Shown here piece by piece: positions 58,260 to 64,000 of a stretch of DNA of 64,000 bases. The position numbers were made by a program, and so were the translations under genes. This stretch comes from Flavobacterium sp. ASW18X (GTDB lineage Bacteria > Bacteroidota > Bacteroidia > Flavobacteriales > Flavobacteriaceae), in NCBI RefSeq assembly GCF_005144745.1, contig NZ_SWKK01000004.1, forward strand, positions 490,713 through 554,712. The letters are read 5' to 3'. Within the stretch, counting starts at the first letter, position 1. Every line of letters starts with the position of its first letter. The notes under the pieces are model-generated. The model had not been told where the DNA came from. It saw only the letters and a list, made by a program, of their open reading frames with translations, and did not search any database.

Positions 58260-59045
58260 CTAGTTATGGATGTGATCCACGGTAAACATTGCAGCAGCAT
58301 TGGTAGCTACCATCGGTGATTTTTCTGGGTCTACGTGTATTTGTGATTGCTCTTCTAAATACAACTTACCGGTACCCGATAGCAATTGAGATATATCTGC
58401 AACCAAGTGTATTTCTGGTGTTATGTCTGTACGTACTTTAGCAGATACAGGTAGGTCTAAAGACACTTCTTTGTAGTTATCTAATGCGGTACCGTGGCTC
58501 CCCATGTGTATAGCAAAAGGGGTTTCTTCCGTAGTATTTTCTCCAGTAAAACGGCCTTCAAAACGAATGAATTTATACCCTGCTTGCCATGACCAAAGCA
58601 TCCCCTCTTCGGTTGCTGTGGTCAAAAAATCACCTTGACCCTCTACCCCTTGTAAATATTTCTCCTGATCTATACCTAAGCCAAAATGTATTTTAACGTA
58701 ATCCGCCGCAGGTACGTTTACTATCGTTACAAATCTAGAAGCGTCATCAGACAAATCAATTACATTAAGCGCCTCTTGTTCTGGGACTACAAAAACATTT
58801 CCTACCGCATCTTCTAAGCGAATGTTACTTACAATATATTTTAACGTATCTATGGCTATTTTTTCCGTTCCGTTAGCATCGTAAAAGGCGGTTTGTAGTA
58901 ATAGCTGAGAGCCAGCATAGCTGTTATCAAATTCTATACGGGCGGTACCTTCTCCAGTAAGTTCGTTCGCCGTATCATCTTCATTATCACAAGAAATAAG
59001 CGCAATAGCAAACAACGCCGTTGCCAAGTAATTATAAACTTTCAT
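58260..59045 (-). CDS. MbnP-family copper-binding-like lipoprotein
   Basis: A 261-residue lipoprotein (LISC lipobox, C19) of the MbnP family. Known MbnP binds one copper through a kynurenine formed from a Trp. Here the GMLWSWQAGYKF motif carries W151 and W153. Other family marks are the IEFDNSYAG opening, LKYIVSNIRL and HMGSHG. The C-terminus has the DHIHN motif. It lies 60 bases upstream of the dihaem enzyme on the same strand. Confidence 0.87.
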   Translation of the reverse strand: MKVYNYLATALFAIALISCDNEDDTANELTGEGTARIEFDNSYAGSQLLLQTAFYDANGTEKIAIDTLKYIVSNIRLEDAVGNVFVVPEQEALNVIDLSDDASRFVTIVNVPAADYVKIHFGLGIDQEKYLQGVEGQGDFLTTATEEGMLWSWQAGYKFIRFEGRFTGENTTEETPFAIHMGSHGTALDNYKEVSLDLPVSAKVRTDITPEIHLVADISQLLSGTGKLYLEEQSQIHVDPEKSPMVATNAAAMFTVDHIHN

Positions 59046-59123
59046 TTTGTTTTATTAATGGTTGCGTAGCACTATATAAGGCCAGTGACTAAAGCCTGTA
59101 AAAAAAAAGGTGTGAATGAAAGT

Positions 59124-59552
59124 TTAGCAGCTCGGGGGGCGTAGCATGCGGTTTACCCTAACGTAGCTCCAACTAGCGTCTAAAGAAAATAGTTGTTGTT
59201 GGGTATGTTCTTTATGGAACTGAAATGAAAAATCTGTAGTTTGCTGCACAAACAAGGGCACAAAAGCTTCCATGAGCGTTAAGGCAGCATTGGTGGCACT
59301 GTCTTGTCTTTTTTGGTCATCAGCGGCAGCCAATTGTTGCATTAAATAACACTTACCATTACAAGCTAACTCTGGACGTTCCTTGTTAATACAGTAATTT
59401 TCTATGATATAATCTACATTTAACTGAAAATAGGAAAAGTACCCCACATAATAGGCAGGCCTAAGGGCAAAGGTAAGTAACAATAAAAGGGCCAGGTACT
59501 TTTTCAGTGTCTGTAAATTTGTGTAAATATAAATACTTGATTGTTTATTCAA
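59124..59552 (-). CDS. Cys-rich small membrane protein of the MbnP locus
   Basis: A 142-residue protein with an N-terminal membrane helix (about residues 18-40), then a compact Cys motif ENYCINKERPELACNGKC, and a polar C-terminus ending in Cys. Three Cys within 16 residues suggest a metal or redox site facing the periplasm. A related small protein occurs near metal-uptake genes in Bacteroidota, but its function is unknown. It sits upstream of the MbnP gene on the same strand. Confidence 0.65.
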   Translation of the reverse strand: MNKQSSIYIYTNLQTLKKYLALLLLLTFALRPAYYVGYFSYFQLNVDYIIENYCINKERPELACNGKCYLMQQLAAADDQKRQDSATNAALTLMEAFVPLFVQQTTDFSFQFHKEHTQQQLFSLDASWSYVRVNRMLRPPSC

Positions 59553-59555
59553 AAA

Positions 59556-60461
59556 TTAATCTATCGGATGGCTAAAAATCAACTTATTCTTCTTATCAAA
59601 CTTCAACATTTCCTTCGCTTTTTTATGGCTTTCTTTAAATTCTTTTAAACCAGTACCTTTACATATACCATAAGAATAATGATACGATAAAATTTCTAAG
59701 GCTTCCTTATTAAAAATTTTACGCCCTGTGTTACAATCTGAAAGATAACTTTGGCAAGGTAAATTTTTAATTCCTTTAAAATTTCCAAGACTTTGATAGA
59801 ACCTCCATTTTAAAATGTCATCAATTCTAGTGTTCTCAATTTTATCAGTATCAATTTTTATTTCTCCTCTTATTATTTGCGCCTTATTGTTCCATACTAC
59901 AAAATAGCCCTCATTATAATTTTTTGAAATAGTTTTGAATTGATTATCTCTTTTATAATCACTGAAATCAATAATATAATTAGCGAATTTCTTATTATTG
60001 ACAATTGAAATATCTAAAGAGTCTATCTTATTTAAGGTATCTTTAATAAAGTTATTTAAAGTCGTTCTATTGGTTTTGGGTACAGTATTGGTATAAAAAA
60101 TTTTTATAGGTTTCTTCCAATAAACCATTCGGTTTTTTGAAATCGTATCATTCAGATTTGTAGCCTTAAAAGCGATTTTTACGTAAGTATTTAAAAAGAT
60201 TTCATCTTTATATTCATAAGGTACATTAGAAAACTTTTTTTTATTAAGAACAAATCCACCTTTGATTCTAATTAAAGTATCTTTATTAGAGATGAAATAA
60301 CCAATAGAATCCCCCAAGGATAACTTACTATTCTTTTTTAATTCTTTGTAATTACTGTAGGGTATCGGTATTTCTTGTATGTTATTTATTTCGTTCTGAG
60401 CAGTTTGAGAAATAACAAAACAAAAGTTAAAAAACAGCACTAACACAAAATAATATCTCAT
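59556..60461 (-). CDS. exported hypothetical protein, unusually AT-rich
   Basis: A 301-residue protein with a signal peptide (cleavage near VISQT, residue 20). It is rich in Lys, Asn and Ile, and its codons are more AT-rich than the neighbours. The C-terminal 110 residues (DDILKWRFYQSLGN ... SYLSDCNTGRK ... YSYGICKGTG) weakly resemble DUF2927-type domains. No catalytic motif is certain. It lies between DUF4870 and the copper-locus genes with gaps of 12 and 3 bases, and its composition suggests a later insertion. Function not recognised. Confidence 0.5.
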   Translation of the reverse strand: MRYYFVLVLFFNFCFVISQTAQNEINNIQEIPIPYSNYKELKKNSKLSLGDSIGYFISNKDTLIRIKGGFVLNKKKFSNVPYEYKDEIFLNTYVKIAFKATNLNDTISKNRMVYWKKPIKIFYTNTVPKTNRTTLNNFIKDTLNKIDSLDISIVNNKKFANYIIDFSDYKRDNQFKTISKNYNEGYFVVWNNKAQIIRGEIKIDTDKIENTRIDDILKWRFYQSLGNFKGIKNLPCQSYLSDCNTGRKIFNKEALEILSYHYSYGICKGTGLKEFKESHKKAKEMLKFDKKNKLIFSHPID

Positions 60462-60473
60462 TTTACAAATATA

Positions 60474-60836
60474 CTAACTTATAAAGCGAATGGTTAAGAA
60501 CTGACTAGGTGCTTCTCCATTGGCTGCCTTCACTGCGTTTACAATAGGGAGTACAAAACCAACTATGCCTAAGAATATCAAGGATAATATTCCTAAACCA
60601 AATAGCAATATTGCGGGTATGCTTATCACAATATACAATAAAAGACTCAATTGAAAATTGATGATAGATTTACCATGCTCGTTCATCCCCTCCACATCAT
60701 TACGGGTGGCTAACCATAATACTAAGGGCACTATAAAGCCCCCACAACCGGTTACATAATGTAATAATTGGGATAAATGTGTTAGGGCTAATAAGGTATT
60801 GTCTTCTCTTTTTACGCGTGATTGTAGTACTTCCAT
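60474..60836 (-). CDS. DUF4870 membrane protein
   Basis: A 120-residue membrane protein of DUF4870 (Tic20-like) with about three helices. Typical segments are LTHLSQLLHYVTG, MNEHGKSIINFQLS and GFVLPIVNAVKAANGE. Function unknown. It may head the minus-strand transcript that includes the downstream exported protein. Confidence 0.85.
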   Translation of the reverse strand: MEVLQSRVKREDNTLLALTHLSQLLHYVTGCGGFIVPLVLWLATRNDVEGMNEHGKSIINFQLSLLLYIVISIPAILLFGLGILSLIFLGIVGFVLPIVNAVKAANGEAPSQFLTIRFIS

Positions 60837-60910
60837 GATTGTATTGATTGATGATTACAGTATATCAGTATACAAAACTTTTAAAATGTTACAGCCGCGG
60901 CCTTAATTTG

Positions 60911-60918
60911 TACTTTTG
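60911..60918 (+). promoter_or_regulatory. -7 promoter box of mnmE
   Basis: TACTTTTG exactly matches TAnnTTTG and ends four bases before the ATG at 60923, so the message is nearly leaderless. It rules out the in-frame ATG at 60848. Confidence 0.6.
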
Positions 60919-60922
60919 CAGC

Positions 60923-62293
60923 ATGCTTTACAATGAGAATATAATTGCATTGGCTACCCCTGCGGGTATGGGTGCCATTGCTGTTTTACGTATATCTGGG
61001 CCAGACGCTATTACTTTGGTGAATCATCAGTTTGAATCTATCCATAAAAAAAACCTACTAGACCAAAAAAGCCACACCATTCATTTGGGGTACATTAAAG
61101 ACGGGGATAAGGTTTTAGACCAGGTTTTGGTTTCTTTATTTAAAGGCCCCAACAGCTATACCGGAGAAAATGTTGTAGAAATTTCTTGCCACGGTTCGGT
61201 TTATATTCAACAACAGATAATTCAGTTGTTTTTAGGCAAAGGCTGCCGCATGGCTACGGAAGGCGAATTTACCCTGCGTGCCTTTTTAAATGGAAAAATG
61301 GATTTGAGTCAGGCCGAGGCTGTGGCCGACCTCATTGCGAGTGACAGTCAGGCGAGCCATGATATTGCCATACAACAAATGCGTGGTGGTTTTAGCAATC
61401 AAATTCAAGAATTGCGAGAAGAGCTATTAAATTTTGCTTCGTTGATTGAGTTGGAGCTTGATTTTTCTGAAGAAGATGTAGAATTTGCAGATCGTAGTCA
61501 GTTTATAGACTTACTCAATAGAATTACGGCAGTGTTAAAGCAGCTTATCGATTCCTTTGCACTGGGCAATGTACTAAAACAGGGGATTCCCGTAGCTATT
61601 GTTGGGGAACCCAATGTAGGTAAATCTACCCTACTTAATGCCTTGTTAAATGAGGAACGCGCTATTGTCAGTGACATTCCCGGAACTACCAGAGATACGG
61701 TAGAAGACCAAATAGCTATTGGCGGCGTAAGTTTTCGGTTTATAGATACGGCGGGGATCAGAGAAACGGAAGACCATGTAGAAAAAATTGGCATACAACG
61801 TGCGTTTGAGAAGATAGAAAAAGCACAGGTGGTGTTGTATTTGTTTGATGCTCAGAAAGACAAAAGTCAAGAAATTGCAGTCTTAAAAGAAAAGTTTCCA
61901 CACAAACGTATTCTGTTATTAGCCAATAAAGCTGAAAGTCTAAGCGATGAAACCAAAAAAGAGCTTACAGCAACCTACCAACCGCTACTTTTACTTTCTG
62001 CCAAAACAGGAGCCGGTATAGAAGCCTTGAAAGAGGAATTATTAGCCATGACGGTAAAGGGCGAATTGGGGGCTGGTAACCAAATTGTAACCAACAGTAG
62101 GCATTACGATTCTCTGATTAAGGCGATGGAAGAAGTATCCAAAGTAAAAGAAGGAATGGATGCCGAATTGCCAAGCGATTTAATTGCGATAGACATACGG
62201 CAAGTGCTTTTTCATCTGGGCGAAATTACCGGACAAGTGACGAATGACGAATTGTTGGGGAATATTTTCTCTAATTTCTGTATCGGGAAGTAG
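60923..62293 (+). CDS. mnmE: tRNA modification GTPase MnmE
   Basis: A 456-residue GTPase that with MnmG modifies U34 of tRNAs. The N-terminal tetrahydrofolate domain starts MLYNENIIALATPAGMG. The G1 motif is GEPNVGKS (228-235), G3 is DTAG, and NKAE serves as G4. The C-terminal catalytic CIGK motif is intact. Confidence 0.95.
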   Translation: MLYNENIIALATPAGMGAIAVLRISGPDAITLVNHQFESIHKKNLLDQKSHTIHLGYIKDGDKVLDQVLVSLFKGPNSYTGENVVEISCHGSVYIQQQIIQLFLGKGCRMATEGEFTLRAFLNGKMDLSQAEAVADLIASDSQASHDIAIQQMRGGFSNQIQELREELLNFASLIELELDFSEEDVEFADRSQFIDLLNRITAVLKQLIDSFALGNVLKQGIPVAIVGEPNVGKSTLLNALLNEERAIVSDIPGTTRDTVEDQIAIGGVSFRFIDTAGIRETEDHVEKIGIQRAFEKIEKAQVVLYLFDAQKDKSQEIAVLKEKFPHKRILLLANKAESLSDETKKELTATYQPLLLLSAKTGAGIEALKEELLAMTVKGELGAGNQIVTNSRHYDSLIKAMEEVSKVKEGMDAELPSDLIAIDIRQVLFHLGEITGQVTNDELLGNIFSNFCIGK

Positions 62294-62468
62294 CAAAGAC
62301 GCTTTTTTATAATTTTCTGAAATTCAAATAAATACTGCGTTTTTAGTGATTTAAGACGATAAAAATTGGATTAACCTAGTGTTAAAGTTTGTAGGTATTT
62401 CGATAAACTGCGTAGGAACACGAAATATTTTCGATTATATTAGTCTTCAATTAAGCACTACACCAAAT

Positions 62469-62723
62469 ATGACGCTTTACTATTTTATGATGTTAGACGA
62501 ATGCGATCAGATTGCTCGTCTTATGGTACAAGGCTGTTGCCTAGCCAAGCTAAAACGCAACAATATTGTGTACGTTTTATATGCGTACGAAAGCTTTTTT
62601 GTGGAGTTTGAATATACTACCGCTTTCCAAGGGATTTCTAACGACCCCGTGATTATAGACAAACACATTTTCCGTGAAGGCGAACGTTTAGACAAGTATA
62701 CGTTAAAAAGGGTTCTGGCGTAG
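62469..62723 (+). CDS. small hypothetical protein
   Basis: An 84-residue protein from ATG 62469. A GTG 30 codons earlier (62379) is an alternative start; the ATG gives a compact domain. It has a Met-rich start (MTLYYFMMLDECDQ), the CCLAKL segment and mixed beta structure (NIVYVLYAYESFFVEFEY). It lies between mnmE and the repeat region, on the same strand as mnmE. Function not recognised. Confidence 0.55.
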   Translation: MTLYYFMMLDECDQIARLMVQGCCLAKLKRNNIVYVLYAYESFFVEFEYTTAFQGISNDPVIIDKHIFREGERLDKYTLKRVLA

Positions 62724-62743
62724 TTGTTCGTTGTTCGTTGTTC
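62723..62743 (+). repeat. (GTTGTTC)x3 tandem repeat
   Basis: Three perfect 7-base units begin directly after the stop codon of the small hypothetical gene. Such a tract could change length by slippage. Confidence 0.7.
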
Positions 62744-62852
62744 GTAGAAGAAAAGAATTTATACCTATTTTCAAAACAGCAGCAATTGAAAACAATTCTG
62801 TATTATGACTAGTCTTAATACGTAATACGTGCTACTTTTTACTAAAGAATGA

Positions 62853-62878
62853 GATGCTGAAACACGTTCAGCATGACG
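62853..62878 (+). repeat. module A copy 1
   Basis: 26-base module GATGCTGAAACACGTTCAGC..., one base different from A2; the palindrome is GCTGAA/TTCAGC. It is followed directly by module D1, as in A4. Confidence 0.8.
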
Positions 62879-62879
62879 A

Positions 62880-62914
62880 TAAATCTTAGTACGCTGTACT
62901 TCATACTTTTTACT
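62880..62914 (+). repeat. module D copy 1
   Basis: 35-base module beginning TAAATCTTAGTACGCTGTAC, identical to the copy at 63741-63775. Both follow an A module. Confidence 0.8.
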
Positions 62915-62951
62915 GCTAACTACTAACTACTAACTTTTTACTAAAGAATGA

Positions 62952-62977
62952 GATGCTGAAACAAGTTCAGCATGACG
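62952..62977 (+). repeat. module A copy 2
   Basis: The A module with palindrome GCTGAA-ACAAG-TTCAGC. The 14 bases before it match those before A1. Confidence 0.8.
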
Positions 62978-62990
62978 AAGGAAAACGTTA

Positions 62991-63047
62991 CTTTGTACTT
63001 CATACTCCGTACTTTTTACTATTAACTTCTAACTCTTAACTCAAAAA
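62991..63047 (+). repeat. module E copy 1
   Basis: TACT/TAACT-rich low-complexity module (starts CTTTGTACTTCATACTCCGT) that leads directly into B1. Confidence 0.75.
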
Positions 63048-63102
63048 CAGACCCCTCAGTCCTGCGGACAGCTCCCCTAACTTAAGGGAGCAGCTGTATT
63101 TT
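63048..63102 (+). repeat. module B copy 1 (55 bp)
   Basis: 55 bases starting CAGACCCCTCAGTCCTGCGG. Identical to B2 and B3. An internal stem GCTCCC / GGGAGC can form. A3 begins exactly 32 bases after its end. Confidence 0.9.
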
Positions 63103-63134
63103 CCTTTTAACTGGATTTCGTTTGTTGTGAGGAA

Positions 63135-63160
63135 GATGCTGAAACAAGTTCAGCATAACG
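63135..63160 (+). repeat. module A copy 3
   Basis: A module with one change near its end (CAGCATAACG). It starts 32 bases after B1, as A4 does after B2. Confidence 0.8.
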
Positions 63161-63421
63161 CCAAGACTTATAAATAAAAAAGTCTATCTTAGAATTGATA
63201 GTGAATATTGGACAAACGTCGGTATGCAGTACTAACGAGCGAAATAGCGGAAGTGCGTTTCGAACTTGTTCGAAAAAGAGCATGCAGCATTGAGAGGGAG
63301 TGTTGCGTAGCAAGTACCTCATACAGACTTGATTTTTTGTTCGGCCTGTGCTCCATCTCGCTCAAAGTATACTTTGCCGTGTATCAAGACAAAAGAAAAA
63401 AAGAAAAAATGTATAGAATAC

Positions 63422-63472
63422 CAGTCGTAGCGGCGCTACAACTATCGAAATGACAAGGAGTAAGGATTTGAT
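63422..63472 (+). repeat. module C copy 1 (diverged)
   Basis: CAGTCGTAGCGGCGCTAC... with palindromic arms GTAGC/GCTAC, followed by CTATCGAAATGAC. It is the most diverged of three copies. Confidence 0.7.
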
Positions 63473-63512
63473 AGTACTTTTTACTTCTAACTACTAACTT
63501 TTTACTCCTCAA

Positions 63513-63573
63513 GAGATTTCTCAGTCATAGCAAGGCTACTCCTATCGAAATGACGTGGAGCACAAATTTGATA
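63513..63573 (+). repeat. module C copy 2
   Basis: AGATTTCTCAGTC...CTATCGAAATGACGTGGAGCAC segment; close to copy 3. Confidence 0.75.
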
Positions 63574-63580
63574 AGACTTA

Positions 63581-63626
63581 ATACTCTGTACTCCGTACTT
63601 TTTACTATTAACCCTTAACTCAAAAT
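63581..63626 (+). repeat. module E copy 3 (partial)
   Basis: Shorter E module leading directly into B2; it shares CTCCGTACTTTTTACTATTA with the others. Confidence 0.7.
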
Positions 63627-63681
63627 CAGACCCCTCAGTCCTGCGGACAGCTCCCCTAACTTAAGGGAGCAGCTGTATTTT
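63627..63681 (+). repeat. module B copy 2 (55 bp)
   Basis: Identical to B1 over 55 bases. A4 begins 32 bases after its end. Confidence 0.9.
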
Positions 63682-63713
63682 CTTTTAAAATAGGTTACAT
63701 TTAAAGTGAGGAA

Positions 63714-63739
63714 GATGCAGAAACAAGTTCAGCATGAGG
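63714..63739 (+). repeat. module A copy 4
   Basis: A module with two changes (GATGCAG at the start and GAGGG at the end); the first change breaks one base pair of the palindrome. It is followed directly by D2. Confidence 0.75.
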
Positions 63740-63740
63740 G

Positions 63741-63775
63741 TAAATCTTAGTACGCTGTACTTCATACTTTTTACT
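63741..63775 (+). repeat. module D copy 2
   Basis: Identical 35 bases to D1 and in the same place after an A module. Confidence 0.8.
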
Positions 63776-63781
63776 CTTTAA

Positions 63782-63840
63782 TAGATTTCTCAGTCGTAGC
63801 GACGCTACTCCTATCGAAATGACATGGAGCACGGATTTGA
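63782..63840 (+). repeat. module C copy 3
   Basis: Module with the perfect palindrome GTAGCGACGCTAC followed by TCCTATCGAAATGAC. Confidence 0.75.
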
Positions 63841-63845
63841 AAAGG

Positions 63846-63909
63846 CTTTGTACTTCATACTCCGTACTTTTTACTATTAACTTCTAACTACTTACTCTTA
63901 ACTCAAAAT
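63846..63909 (+). repeat. module E copy 2
   Basis: Like E1 but with an extra TACTTACTCT-type stretch; it leads directly into B3. Confidence 0.75.
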
Positions 63910-63964
63910 CAGACCCCTCAGTCCTGCGGACAGCTCCCCTAACTTAAGGGAGCAGCTGTATTTT
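63910..63964 (+). repeat. module B copy 3 (55 bp)
   Basis: Identical to B1 and B2. A further A module begins at 63997, again 32 bases after its end, and is cut by the window edge. Confidence 0.9.
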
Positions 63965-64000
63965 ACTTTTAAACTAGATTTCGTTTAAAGTGACAAGATG

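Larger units (their letters stand above)
62724..64000. repeat. non-coding repeat cluster with composite modules
   Basis: About 1.28 kb without a supported gene, made of short hairpin-forming modules, here called A, B, C, D and E. The order is A1-D1-A2-E1-B1-A3, unique sequence, C0-C1-E3-B2-A4-D2-C2-E2-B3, and a fourth A start cut by the window end. The ORFs at 63107-63322 and 63208-63453 run through repeats and are not supported. Confidence 0.85.

Noticed and set aside
63107..63322. Minus-strand frame of 71 codons in the 3' repeat region
   Set aside because: It runs through repeat modules A and B and unique AT-rich DNA, has no motif, and competes with another frame on the opposite strand.
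63208..63453. Plus-strand frame of 81 codons in the same region
   Set aside because: It reaches into a C module, its sequence is not protein-like, and no promoter is near.
62853..63964. Possible CRISPR array
   Set aside because: Repeats are of several kinds, differ in length, and are not separated by uniform unique spacers; no cas gene is present.

Overview
The window looks like chromosome of a marine-type Flavobacteriaceae member (Bacteroidota). The genus cannot be fixed from sequence alone. Evidence: low GC coding DNA, gliding genes gldF and gldG, a bacillithiol gene (bshB1), a type IX secretion style C-terminus, a fused CcsB-CcsA cytochrome c maturation protein, several families largely restricted to Bacteroidota (DUF4290, START-like, DUF2520), and repeated promoter elements of the form TTG...TAnnTTTG next to start codons. 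Shine-Dalgarno sequences are weak or absent. I see no prophage, complete insertion sequence or CRISPR array.

Layout. 1-3.5 kb: two membrane proteins with tetratricopeptide repeats, the second a complete histidine kinase. 3.5-11 kb (mostly minus): bshB1 with a trans-sulfuration type PLP enzyme, an M14 peptidase, and ccsBA. 11-14.4 kb (plus): operon DUF2520 / KdsC-like phosphatase / Maf / lipoprotein / small MscS-like channel. 14.5-18.8 kb: large secreted PIG-L deacetylase, an unlisted 39-residue membrane peptide and a sodium:solute symporter, ending in a strong terminator. 18.9-21 kb (minus): DUF2911 and a secreted T9SS-like protein. 21.1-26.5 kb (plus): light-related group SRPBCC / SDR / photolyase, an M20 hydrolase, a lipocalin-VOC fusion and a BLUF photoreceptor. 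26.5-37.6 kb: housekeeping genes (murA, recQ-type helicase, fmt, HU, yqgE, class IV aminotransferase, one tRNA with anticodon CAT, a CBS/DUF294 protein, an exonuclease), then a GH20-like gene remnant.

37.9-45.1 kb (minus) is a complete thiamin operon, thiS-C-(thiE-like)-D-E-G-H-F, behind a clear TPP riboswitch. 45.2-49.1 kb (minus) is an acetate-use operon, DUF4212 / symporter / acs, with an operator-like palindrome at its start. 49.3-51.2 kb: purC and phoH. 51.3-56.1 kb (plus): SAM hydroxide adenosyltransferase, monooxygenase-like protein, gldF, gldG, dnaN. 56.2-60.8 kb (minus): an MbnP / MbnH-like copper-redox group with a Cys-rich membrane protein and an outer membrane protein interrupted by one in-frame TAG. 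60.9-62.3 kb: mnmE.

The last 1.3 kb holds no convincing gene. It is built from three copies of a composite repeat whose modules keep the same order and an exact 32 bp inter-module spacing, plus other hairpin-forming repeats.

Most noteworthy: the MbnP/MbnH-like cluster with its nonsense-interrupted outer membrane gene, the 39-residue membrane peptide, the SDR lacking the catalytic Tyr, MurA with Asp in place of the fosfomycin-target Cys, the in-frame gene remnant behind the exonuclease, and the composite repeats. I found no convincing wholly new defence or mobile system.
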